Notes under the pieces: generated by a model
The model's input: the letters and a program-made list of their open reading frames with translations, nothing else
What the model was told of the DNA's origin: nothing
Database searches by the model: none
Program-made: the position numbers and the translations under genes
NCBI GenBank assembly: GCA_030837445.1
Contig: JAUPKM010000645.1
Location: 1-8,053, forward strand
DNA: 8,053 nt
Direction of reading: 5' to 3'
From: Actinomycetota bacterium
GTDB lineage: Bacteria; Actinomycetota; Actinomycetes; S36-B12; UBA10799
Part shown: positions 1-6,436 of the stretch, one piece after another
How the letters are laid out: every line of letters begins with the position of its first letter
How positions within the stretch are numbered: position 1 is the first letter of the stretch

Positions 1-194
1 AAGATCTCGGTCACGCCCTGGGGGTAGGTCGGCCTCAAGGCGGGCGCCGGCTCTGGGGTGCCTACCCGGCGGGCGGGCGGTGGCGCCGGGGCGGGGTGGT
101 GGCGCCGGCGACGGGCGGCTGTTGCTGGGCGATCCAGGCGTGGGGTCGGTCCGACTGCTGCTGTGTCGTCCCTCCCCCACGCCGCAACGATCAC
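1..194 (-). CDS. Possible partial Pro/Arg-rich protein (uncertain)
   Basis: A minus-strand frame opens with GTG at 194 and stays open for 64 codons to the left edge. The GTG overlaps the TGA of the acidic-repeat gene as a GTGA tetramer at 191-194, the geometry of translationally coupled genes. The product would be low-complexity (Ala, Pro, Arg) and then end at the edge with TYPQGVTEI. Codons in the last 105 bases have about 90% G or C in third position, like real genes here, but the first 29 codons have only about 60%. A neighbouring frame (62-190) has better codon quality in that part. A GGAGGAG lies 14 nt before the GTG, rather far for a ribosome binding site. The edge-proximal part may be coding, with start and frame unresolved. 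No function can be assigned. Confidence 0.22.
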   Translation of the reverse strand, partial: MIVAAWGRDDTAAVGPTPRLDRPATAARRRRHHPAPAPPPARRVGTPEPAPALRPTYPQGVTEI

Positions 195-478
195 TCGTCG
201 TCGAGGGACTCCTCCACGACGACGGCGTTTCCGTCGGCGTCGACTACCCCGGCCACCTCGTCCACCACGACCAGGTTTCCGTCCTCGTCGGCAACCGCCG
301 TGACCTCATCAAAGGCGGCGCTGCCATCCTCGGATTGGATCGTGATCAGCTCGTCGACGGCCAGCACATTGCCAACCGCGTCAACGGCTTCGGTGAGCTC
401 ATCTGTGACAAGGTCGCCGTCCTCATTGACAAAATCGGTCTCGCTGGACACGACTGTCACTTCGTCTTCATCGCTCAT
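191..478 (-). CDS. Highly acidic 95-residue tandem-repeat protein
   Basis: The protein was not recognised as a known family. It has 17 Asp and 14 Glu in 95 residues and no Lys, Arg, His, Cys, Pro, Trp or Tyr, so it is strongly anionic and probably soluble. After an 11-residue acidic leader, residues 12-90 form five tandem units of 16, 16, 15, 16 and 16 residues. Each reads roughly hydrophobic-T-x-V-x-D-E-D-G-N-x-V-V-V-D-E, that is strand, DxDGN turn, strand, acidic pair. This predicts a string of beta hairpins. The Asp/Asn-Gly turns could bind Ca2+, but this is inference. There is no signal peptide or membrane segment. The ATG start is fixed by GGAGGT at 485-490 with 6-nt spacing. The membrane-protein gene at 609-1544 lies 130 bp upstream on the same strand. 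The opposite strand is also open here, but the protein-level periodicity and ribosome site favour this strand. Confidence 0.72.
   Translation of the reverse strand: MSDEDEVTVVSSETDFVNEDGDLVTDELTEAVDAVGNVLAVDELITIQSEDGSAAFDEVTAVADEDGNLVVVDEVAGVVDADGNAVVVEESLDDE
209..445 (-). repeat. Five tandem ~48-bp coding repeats
   Basis: The repeats encode residues 12-27, 28-43, 44-58, 59-74 and 75-90 of the acidic protein. All five end in DE or EE, and most carry an E/A-D-G-N/D turn at the same place (residues 8-10 of the unit). The last two units (VTAVADEDGNLVVVDE and VAGVVDADGNAVVVEE) are the closest pair. The third unit is one residue short. DNA similarity is much lower than protein similarity, indicating old duplications kept by selection on the fold rather than recent slippage. 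Confidence 0.75.
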
Positions 479-484
479 CCGGGT

Positions 485-490
485 ACCTCC
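485..490 (-). promoter_or_regulatory. Shine-Dalgarno of the acidic-repeat gene
   Basis: The minus strand reads GGAGGT here, 6 nt before the ATG at 478. It is the best ribosome binding site in the left half of the window and supports this strand and start. A TANNNT hexamer (TAGGCT, minus strand, 527-532) lies upstream and could be a -10 box, but no convincing -35 was seen at 16-18 nt. The gene may instead be read through from the membrane-protein gene. Confidence 0.6.
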
Positions 491-608
491 AGTGGTAGTC
501 GATCGGTGGGTGGACAGTGCCCCCGCAGCCTACCCGCGGAGAGGCGGCCACACCCGGTTCACGAACTGCCAGCCAATGTCGCCACACCGTGCCGATCCTG
601 GAGGTCGC

Positions 609-1544
609 TCATGGCCCTAGTGCGGTGACCGGAGTCAATGCCTGCTGCTGGCGGCGCAACGGGTGTCGTTGCACCATCGCCCGCTGCGCCGCGACCATCG
701 CTACCAGACACAGCGCGCAGGAAGGCAACTCGCCGATCACCAGGAACACGAGCGACTCGTAGAACGCCAGGCCCTTGGAGAGCATGACGTTGTACCAGGC
801 ATCGCCGGCGAACAGCACCGCCCCACCGGAGCCGAAGATGACGCCCCATCTGGGCCACCCCCGCAGCAACGCGAAACCGGCTCCGAGCAACGCAATCGTC
901 TCCATCACGTCCAGCAGGTCCCAGGAGTAGGACCCGTTGTGCACGATTACATGTTTGGGTCCCGCAGGACTCAGCCACACGATCAGCAGCAGCGCAGCAG
1001 CGCACGCCAGCATGATGATTGCCAGGGCGCGGGCAAATGGGCGGCGCCAGACCCGCCGTTTCATCACATGCCAGAGCACCAGGCCGCAGGTCAGGACGGC
1101 GACCGCCGCGAGCCAGAACGGGACCGCGAAACTGGGGGGCACGACCCGCCAACTGACCGGCACGGCGATCAAACCGTTGACGCCGAGCCCTCCCCAGAAG
1201 GTCATCGACGCCATCGCCAGCGGCCCCGACCATTCAGAACCCGCCGCCAACGCCCCGGCAGTCGAGATCGCCAGCAGCAGCGCCGTCGTCACCATCCCTG
1301 CCTTGGCCAGCCGCAGGTCGCCCGCCACCCCGAAATCTCCTTGCGTAATGGTCAGAAAGATGGTCCACGGGATGAGCACAACACCGAGCGCGATCAGCAG
1401 GTACGGGGTCCAGGGCAGGCGCCGCACCTGAATGCGGCGGCTGGTCGATTCCGAATCTGCTTCCGGCCTGGCCGTCGGCCCAGCCTTCGACTCAAGGTCC
1501 GGGTCGGGGTCCGGCTCAGGTGTCGGCCCGGGACTGGGTTCCAT
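609..1544 (-). CDS. Polytopic membrane protein, unknown function (311 aa)
   Basis: Integral membrane protein with a cytoplasm-like N-terminal tail (residues 1-45) rich in Pro, Asp and Glu (PEPDPDPDLES), followed by a basic patch (RRIQVRR). About seven or eight hydrophobic helices follow, near 46-66, 82-101, 113-131, 139-160, 172-191, 213-227, 233-247 and 260-287. The C-terminal motif DAWYNVM (248-254) followed by GELP (271-274) resembles, from memory, a small-membrane-protein family common in actinobacteria that has DAW(F/Y)(D/N)V and ELPLA. No transporter or enzyme signature was seen. The frame stays open upstream to 2222, but the sequence before the ATG at 1544 is Arg/Pro-rich shadow of the opposite-strand gene, so this ATG was chosen. 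No Shine-Dalgarno precedes it. The acidic-repeat gene lies 130 bp downstream on the same strand and could be co-transcribed. Confidence 0.75.
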   Translation of the reverse strand: MEPSPGPTPEPDPDPDLESKAGPTARPEADSESTSRRIQVRRLPWTPYLLIALGVVLIPWTIFLTITQGDFGVAGDLRLAKAGMVTTALLLAISTAGALAAGSEWSGPLAMASMTFWGGLGVNGLIAVPVSWRVVPPSFAVPFWLAAVAVLTCGLVLWHVMKRRVWRRPFARALAIIMLACAAALLLIVWLSPAGPKHVIVHNGSYSWDLLDVMETIALLGAGFALLRGWPRWGVIFGSGGAVLFAGDAWYNVMLSKGLAFYESLVFLVIGELPSCALCLVAMVAAQRAMVQRHPLRRQQQALTPVTALGP

Positions 1545-1689
1545 GCACCCGACGCTAGCCGAGCCGGCTCTGCCGCCGCCCGCGGCTTCAGTTGCCTCTC
1601 GTCTCCGCCGCCCCTGTCGCGCAAGGTCGATGGCCGGGCGCAGGACCACTCCATGCCGCGCTCCCTGACCAAGCTGACAGACTCGGCTT
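1545..1689. promoter_or_regulatory. Divergent intergenic region, candidate promoters
   Basis: This 145-bp gap separates two divergent starts (ATG at 1544 minus, GTG at 1690 plus), so it must hold both promoters. On the minus strand TAGCGT (1552-1557) fits a TANNNT -10 box and ends 7 nt before the ATG. With the lack of a Shine-Dalgarno, this is the arrangement of leaderless actinobacterial transcripts. No good -35 was found. On the plus side neither a clear ribosome site nor a clear -10 was found before the GTG. No operator-like palindrome stood out. Confidence 0.35.
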
Positions 1690-2463
1690 GTGAATGCTCC
1701 CGGCTCAACGCCAGGCACGTCACGCATCTGTGGCACCTTGGTCTTTCTGCCGGGCTTCATGACAGCACCCAGCAGTTTCCGCGCTCTCCTGACCCCTCTG
1801 CAGGACGCCGGCCTAGAGGTGGTGGTCCCGCGTTTGTATCGCCGGGGGTGGCGTGCTCTGAGCGGTGGCTTCAGCCCCGTCGACGAGGCGGTCCGCGCTC
1901 GAGAGTTTGTGACTTCACTGCGGACCACCCGCACTTCGGTGCCGATCTGGCTTGGCGGGCACTCACGAGGGGGGCAGGCCGCATGGCGCTGCGCCGAACT
2001 GCTCGCCACCCGCGACCTTGGTACCGCAGCACTCTCCCCACCGGCGGACAGGGGCGAACCGGCCCGAGCCTGGGACTCGGGTGACCTAGTTTCGCCTGCG
2101 CAAGACACGCCGATGCTTGCCGGCCTGATCCTGGTCGACCCGGTCGACGGCGCCGGACGACGGCCCCCCGGTCCCGACGCGTGCGCCCGACCCGCATCGT
2201 TCGACCTGCCGACCCTCATCATCGGTGCCGGGCGAGGCGGGTCCTGCGCGCCGACCGCCGTGAACCACGAGGTCTTCGCCGCGGCCGCGCCGACGGCCTC
2301 TCATGTCGTCGTGACCCAGCTTGGCCACGCTGACGTGCTCAGCGGGCCCGCGCTCAGGGTGGGCCGAGCACTGTGTGGCGGCGGCCCAGACCCGGTCGCG
2401 GCGCGGCTCCGCGTGAGCGCGCTGATGCTTGCCGCGATCGTTGACGCCCAATCGGGGCGGTAG
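1690..2463 (+). CDS. Chlorophyllase-like alpha/beta hydrolase (257 aa)
   Basis: Serine esterase of the alpha/beta-hydrolase fold. Several motifs together point to the chlorophyllase family, whose plant members cut phytol from chlorophyll: LPGF (20-23, oxyanion loop), GHSRGG (90-95, nucleophile Ser92), ILVDPVDG (147-154, probable acid Asp150), CAPTAVNH (186-193) and QLGHADVL (210-217, His213). Families with GHSRGG also include microbial esterases on other ester substrates, so specificity is open. No signal peptide is apparent, so the protein is probably cytoplasmic. Compared with plant chlorophyllase, roughly 25 extra residues rich in Pro, Asp and Ala (about 114-141) lie between nucleophile and acid. 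The GTG start is the first after an in-frame stop at 1675, and the core fold begins about 14 residues later. It is the only well-supported plus-strand gene, divergent from the membrane-protein gene and convergent with the cyclic-di-GMP gene. Confidence 0.82.
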   Translation: MNAPGSTPGTSRICGTLVFLPGFMTAPSSFRALLTPLQDAGLEVVVPRLYRRGWRALSGGFSPVDEAVRAREFVTSLRTTRTSVPIWLGGHSRGGQAAWRCAELLATRDLGTAALSPPADRGEPARAWDSGDLVSPAQDTPMLAGLILVDPVDGAGRRPPGPDACARPASFDLPTLIIGAGRGGSCAPTAVNHEVFAAAAPTASHVVVTQLGHADVLSGPALRVGRALCGGGPDPVAARLRVSALMLAAIVDAQSGR

Positions 2464-2489
2464 CCACCGACCTGCGGGCTCGATTGCGG

Positions 2490-2582
2490 GGCGGTGGCCA
2501 CCGCCGCCGGACCTAATTGCGTCGGCCTGTGCACTCAGCGTGGCGATTCCGCATTCAACGCACACGCTGGCGAAATCGCCAC
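2490..2582. terminator. Inverted repeats between convergent genes, possible terminators
   Basis: The gap between the two convergent stop codons (2464-2645) holds a perfect 16-bp palindrome, GGCGGTGGCCACCGCC (2490-2505), which can fold as a 6-bp GC stem with a 4-nt loop. A second inverted repeat is GTGGCGATT (2540-2548) with AATCGCCAC (2574-2582), 9 bp with a 25-nt loop. A third, CAGCGTG (2536-2542) with CACGCTG (2563-2569), overlaps the second, so the two cannot form together. There is no T-tract on either strand, so these are not classical intrinsic terminators. U-less hairpins are often proposed in actinobacteria. A protein-binding palindrome is the alternative. Confidence 0.4.
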
Positions 2583-2645
2583 CGCCGCCAGCGGGCATCA
2601 GTCCGCAAGATGCCGGTTGGCAGCGGCCTTCCGGAGCCTCAGAGC

Positions 2646-5600
2646 TCAGCTCACCCGCTGACCCAGCCAGCTGACGAGTTCATCGCGCGGCATGGGTCGA
2701 GCCAACAGGTATCCCTGAACCAGGTCAACGCCCAATTCGGTGAGGGACTGGCCCTGCGCAGTCGTCTCCACGCCCTCGGCAACAACCGTGAACCCCATCG
2801 CATCGGACAGTGACACCACTGCCCGGACGAGGTCCCGTTTCGCATTGCCTTCCCGATCAAAGACGAGTTCCCGCGCCAACTTCACGCCAGTGACCGGCAA
2901 TCGTTCCAGATACGAGAGGTTCGACCAGCCGGTGCCGAAGTCGTCGATCCACACGGCCATCCCGGCATCGCGCAGCCGGGTCAGGTGACCGCTGGCCTGC
3001 GCCGGCATCAGCGATCGCTCGCTGACCTCGATGATGATGGCTGAATTCGGAAGACCCGCGTCCGCAACGGCCTGCGCGAGCCAACCTTCGAAGTCAGCAT
3101 CTACCATGGCCGCTGCATGCATGTTGAAGGCCACCTTCAGGTCCGCTTGCACCTCCCGCATCGCAGCCACCTGCGCGAGCGCACTCGGCAGCAGGGTGGT
3201 CATGATCCTCGTCAACTCGCCCAGGGACTCCGCCACCGGGATGAATGCGTCGGGTGTCGCATACGCGCCGCCGGCATCCCACCTCATCAGTGCCTCAACC
3301 GCGACGACGTGATTGCGCGGCACATCGATCACGGGTTGGAAGTCGAAGCGGAACTGCTGGCTCCGGGCGGCCTCAGTCACGGCGGTCGCCTCGGCGAGCC
3401 TGCGCACCGCCACCTCTTTGAGCTCCGCCTGGTAGAGCGCGATGCCACCCTTTCCACGCTCCCGGGCGTCGTACAGCGCCAGGTCCGCGGCCTGTAGGAG
3501 GAGATCGCCCGTGCTCTGCTCGACATCGACCACAGCCACTCCGCAGGATGCGCGGACAACGATTTCGACGCCCTCGACGACCACCGGTGTGCGGAGACTG
3601 TCCAACAGGGACTGCGCGACGGTCATGGCGTCCTCCGGGTCGGTCGGCCGCATTACCACCGCAAATTCGTCACCTCCCAGCCGCACCACTGTCCCGCGCT
3701 GACCCGCCGCCATCGCGAACCGCTCCCCCAGCCCGATCAGCAGTTGATCGCCGAACGGGTGGCCAAGCGAGTCGTTGACCATCTTGAAGTCGTCTATGTC
3801 GATGAACGCGACGCCGAACCGTTCACCCCGCTGCCGCCAGGAGAGTTCGGCATCGGCCAGCAGGGCGGCGAGATTCGCACGGTTGGGCAGGCCTGTCAAG
3901 GCATCGTGGCTGGCGCTGTACTCGAGTTCGTCGGCCAGCCGCACCCGCTCCGTGACGTCGTGCAGCGCCACCGACACTTCTCCGTCCGCCGAACGCTCGA
4001 CCGTCACCTCAACCTTCACCTCTCGGCCGACGATCTCGGCCTGCACCCGCGCGCGTCCCGGCGAGGATTGGCGCACGAGGGACTCGACGATCGCCGAATC
4101 GGCAAACAACTCATCGAGCCCGCGGCGGTGCCAGTGGTCAGCGGAGTGCGACGTCAGCAGGCCGACCGCGCCGGCCGCCATCTTGATTCGCCCATCGGGA
4201 TCCAGCAGAACCACCATGTCTTGGGACCCAGCCATCAGCATCGATGCTCGCGCGATCTCGGCGGCCGACTCCCGCTCGGCTCGCAGATGCTCTCGCAGCC
4301 TGGCCGCCGCTGCCACGTCGGCGAGGGACTCGACAGCGGTCCAGTCGAGCGGATCCAGCATCAACGGGGTGCTCAGCGCAACGGTCAAAGTCTCCTCCCC
4401 TGCCCGTTCCACCGCGAGGTACTCGACGTTGCCGACTGGGACTGGGACTGGGACGTCACCTTCCGGGGCGGCGCCGGGATCCGGGGCGAGGGCCGAAGGA
4501 GCGGGGCGGGCGCCGGGATCCGGGGCGGGCACCGAGGCAGCGGGGCGCCAGCTGAAGGTGGGTCTGTCCTCCGGCAACAGCCGGGCGAGCCCGCGTGCGA
4601 ACTGCTGGTCAATCTCCTCGTCAGACTCGGCGTGATTGATGGCCACACCCGACACCCGCAATACCTCCTCGCGCCTCAACGTCTGTCGGTAGGCGCCGAC
4701 CAAGGCCGCACTGCGGGCAGCGAGTAGCAGCGTCAGGGTTGCCGCGCTGGCGGTGCGAACCACCCAGCCCGAGGTGGGAAGGCCCGGCCACGACACCACG
4801 ATCACACCGACCAGCACGACGACCAGCACCGTTGGAACCACGGTGCGCAACGTCGACAGTCGACTTTCGTGCGGGGTGGCCGCGGGCGCGTTGACCGACG
4901 TCGGATCGCAGATCGAGGCGGCGATCATGGCGATCGCGAGCAGGTTGATGCCGATGTAGATCCCGTCCCGGACGCCGGTCTCCACTCGGTTGATAATCAT
5001 CGCTGTGCTCACGACGTCGTTGAGCACGAAGATCACCAGCGCGGCAAGGCCGATCCGAAGGCCGCGGTTGGCAACCCGGCTGGTGGCCAACCACAAGCGG
5101 ATCGCCAGGGCGATGAGTCCGGCGTTCACCAGCAGATAGAACGTCTGCAACCAGAATGCCCAGTCGGCACCGTTCCGGGCGTACATCGTGACCAGGATGA
5201 TTTGGCTGCCGACCGCCGCGACACCCACGAAGGTGATCGCCGCATCGAGGAACCACATCGGCTCCGCACGGCGCTTCACACGCCTGATCATGTACACCAG
5301 CGAGATCAGCGTGACACCATAGATGGCCGCGTACAGAGCATCCACGGGGGTCGGCGACGATAGGTCGATCGACCGCACTCCCCCGAGTACGAACTGCCGG
5401 TAGCTGACCCCGGCGAACGACAGCGACAAGACCACCGTCAGGGCTACCCACGCCGGGCGTGCCCAGGGCCGCATCCGCACCAGCGACAGGATCATCGAGC
5501 CCAAGGTCAGCAGCATCACCAGGGTGTAGAGCCCAGAAAGCGCGGCACCGGGGGCGCGGGACCGCCCGAGCAGACTCTCGATAAGGCAGGCGACGACGCC

Positions 5601-5648
5601 GACGACAATCAGCGAAACCGAGAGCGCGCGCCACCGAGAAGTCGACAT
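2646..5648 (-). CDS. Membrane PAS-GGDEF-EAL cyclic-di-GMP protein (1000 aa)
   Basis: Makes and/or degrades the second messenger cyclic di-GMP at the membrane. Residues 1-320 hold about ten hydrophobic helices, a probable sensor of unknown ligand. A Pro/Ala/Asp-rich linker spans about 369-406. A PAS-like domain (about 465-570) runs into DVTERVRL, the usual PAS-to-GGDEF junction. The GGDEF domain starts at HDALTGLPNR (581-590) and has FIDIDDFK, N625 and D634, and an intact GGDEF (658-662). The inhibitory RxxD site is absent (GQRG at 649-652). The EAL domain keeps EAL (785-787), N842, E874, the DD of IDDFGTG (902-903), K923, E958 and Q978, so metal and catalytic residues look complete. The usual KID is KLA (923-925). 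Both activities may therefore be present. The ATG is supported by GAAGGGG 5 nt upstream. The gene lies alone, with 201 bp before it and a convergent neighbour after it. Confidence 0.93.
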   Translation of the reverse strand: MSTSRWRALSVSLIVVGVVACLIESLLGRSRAPGAALSGLYTLVMLLTLGSMILSLVRMRPWARPAWVALTVVLSLSFAGVSYRQFVLGGVRSIDLSSPTPVDALYAAIYGVTLISLVYMIRRVKRRAEPMWFLDAAITFVGVAAVGSQIILVTMYARNGADWAFWLQTFYLLVNAGLIALAIRLWLATSRVANRGLRIGLAALVIFVLNDVVSTAMIINRVETGVRDGIYIGINLLAIAMIAASICDPTSVNAPAATPHESRLSTLRTVVPTVLVVVLVGVIVVSWPGLPTSGWVVRTASAATLTLLLAARSAALVGAYRQTLRREEVLRVSGVAINHAESDEEIDQQFARGLARLLPEDRPTFSWRPAASVPAPDPGARPAPSALAPDPGAAPEGDVPVPVPVGNVEYLAVERAGEETLTVALSTPLMLDPLDWTAVESLADVAAAARLREHLRAERESAAEIARASMLMAGSQDMVVLLDPDGRIKMAAGAVGLLTSHSADHWHRRGLDELFADSAIVESLVRQSSPGRARVQAEIVGREVKVEVTVERSADGEVSVALHDVTERVRLADELEYSASHDALTGLPNRANLAALLADAELSWRQRGERFGVAFIDIDDFKMVNDSLGHPFGDQLLIGLGERFAMAAGQRGTVVRLGGDEFAVVMRPTDPEDAMTVAQSLLDSLRTPVVVEGVEIVVRASCGVAVVDVEQSTGDLLLQAADLALYDARERGKGGIALYQAELKEVAVRRLAEATAVTEAARSQQFRFDFQPVIDVPRNHVVAVEALMRWDAGGAYATPDAFIPVAESLGELTRIMTTLLPSALAQVAAMREVQADLKVAFNMHAAAMVDADFEGWLAQAVADAGLPNSAIIIEVSERSLMPAQASGHLTRLRDAGMAVWIDDFGTGWSNLSYLERLPVTGVKLARELVFDREGNAKRDLVRAVVSLSDAMGFTVVAEGVETTAQGQSLTELGVDLVQGYLLARPMPRDELVSWLGQRVS
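4434..4527. repeat. Hexamer run and 39-bp-period duplication in the linker
   Basis: Inside the cyclic-di-GMP gene, 4434-4454 holds three and a half copies of GACTGG (plus strand), encoding VPVPVPV. Just beyond it an 18-bp direct repeat, GCGCCGGGATCCGGGGCG, occurs at 4471-4488 and 4510-4527, 39 bp (13 codons) apart, giving APDPGA twice (375-380 and 388-393). Both periods are multiples of three, so copy-number change would lengthen or shorten the linker without breaking the frame. Confidence 0.8.
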
Positions 5649-5849
5649 ACCAACCCCTTCGGATGTGACGCAATGCCTGCCCTCATGCTAGTCCGATCAG
5701 GTTCCGTCGGCCCCACCATCGAACTGGACCCGCTCAAAGTCGTGGAGACGCGGCCGAAACCACAATCGAGGTCCGTGAATAATACTTGCCATGAAGCCTC
5801 CGTGGGATCAACCACGGGCGGTCGAACTCGCCGTCGTGATGGGCCGGAG
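5649..5849. promoter_or_regulatory. Leader of the cyclic-di-GMP gene; hairpin after the kinase
   Basis: This 201-bp region has no convincing gene; a 68-codon frame across it (5609-5815 minus) looks like chance. On the minus strand GAAGGGG (5654-5660) is the Shine-Dalgarno of the cyclic-di-GMP gene, 5 nt from its ATG. TAGCAT (5685-5690) is a possible -10 box without a good -35, and an AT-rich TATTAT lies further upstream. A hairpin, CCGTGG with CCACGG (5800-5805 and 5812-5817, 6-nt loop), sits about 33 nt past the kinase stop and might terminate that transcript, though it has no T-tract. Confidence 0.45.
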
Positions 5850-6434
5850 CTAGCCGATCGGACCCAGTTCCTCAGGCGTCGTCACCGACGCCCTGGCTGA
5901 GGCGACCAGGCCGAACTGCTCGGCGATCGCCGCGGCGACCTGCTGCCGATCACCACGCTCGACGAAATAGCGAACATCCGCTGCCCGCTGATAGAACGGC
6001 TCCCGCCGCCGCATCACCTGCTCGGCGTCGAGCCGGGCGTGAAGCGACGGTCGCGTCGAGTCGGCTGCCGTCTTGGCTGCCAGCCGAGGTATGTCACCGG
6101 CGAGCCAGACCACCGGTCCGGCCGACCGCAGCAAGCCAACCTTCCGACTGCTGAAACTCTCCTCGCCATCATCCTCGAGGTCGACGATCACTCCGCCGCC
6201 ACAGTCGACGATGAGGTCGTCCATTTTCGACAGTCGCCCGAGCACCTCGAACTCGGCATCGCGGAACGCCCGCCAATCGCCGTTGTGTGCGGCGACGAAC
6301 TCCGCGATGGTCACCCCCGCCTCGTACTCGATCAAGGTGTCAGTGGACATCACCGGTCGCTTGCTGAGAACCGACAGCCGGCGGGCAACGTTGGACTTGC
6401 CGACGCCGCGCATCCCGATCAGGTTGATGTTCAC
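5850..6434 (-). CDS. Shikimate kinase family protein (194 aa)
   Basis: P-loop kinase that, if typical, phosphorylates shikimate at the 3-hydroxyl using ATP in aromatic amino acid synthesis, in the cytoplasm. Visible in order: Walker A GMRGVGKS (7-14), TDTLIE with Asp32 in the shikimate-contacting position, FRDAE (57-61, substrate Arg58), CGGG (78-81), VVWLAGD strand, lid RPSLH (128-132, Arg128) and RREPFYQRAADV (143-154). Oddly, the family's DxD is S-T-D here: Ser30 replaces the first Asp, a Mg2+ ligand in characterised enzymes. There is also an acidic insertion near 85-98 and about 20 extra C-terminal residues compared with AroK. No aroB, aroC or other aromatic gene is nearby. The substrate may thus not be shikimate. 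The GTG start is fixed by AAGGAGAG at 6437-6444. The lipoprotein gene lies 61 bp upstream, so co-transcription is plausible. Confidence 0.85.
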   Translation of the reverse strand: MNINLIGMRGVGKSNVARRLSVLSKRPVMSTDTLIEYEAGVTIAEFVAAHNGDWRAFRDAEFEVLGRLSKMDDLIVDCGGGVIVDLEDDGEESFSSRKVGLLRSAGPVVWLAGDIPRLAAKTAADSTRPSLHARLDAEQVMRRREPFYQRAADVRYFVERGDRQQVAAAIAEQFGLVASARASVTTPEELGPIG

Positions 6435-6436
6435 CG

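Noticed and set aside
62..190. In-frame open extension after the TGA of the acidic-repeat gene (Gln/Pro-rich, 42 codons)
   Set aside because: Stop-free runs of this length are common in GC-rich DNA. It is basic and unlike the repeats, and no readthrough signal was seen.
209..445. Reading the 48-bp periodicity as a CRISPR-like or minisatellite array
   Set aside because: Similarity is at protein level, there are no spacers, and the DNA units have diverged strongly.
80..628. Long plus-strand frame of 182 codons antisense to the acidic-repeat gene
   Set aside because: It lacks a ribosome site and family motifs. The minus frame shows strict 16-residue periodicity and a GGAGGT before its ATG.
663..2084. 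473-codon plus-strand frame across the membrane-protein gene
   Set aside because: The product is rich in Arg, Gln and His without recognisable motifs, the usual antisense shadow of a GC-rich gene.
1545..2222. Upstream extension of the membrane-protein frame (226 further codons)
   Set aside because: The extension is Arg/Pro/Ser-rich, overlaps the hydrolase gene on the other strand and has no hydrophobic or domain pattern. The ATG at 1544 is preferred.
3744..4727. 327-codon plus-strand frame inside the cyclic-di-GMP gene
   Set aside because: It is antisense to a clear PAS-GGDEF region with canonical motifs and its translation is low-complexity.
4621..5673. 350-codon minus frame overlapping the sensor part of the cyclic-di-GMP gene
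   Set aside because: It has many Arg and no membrane pattern, whereas the other frame gives ten clean helices and a Shine-Dalgarno start.
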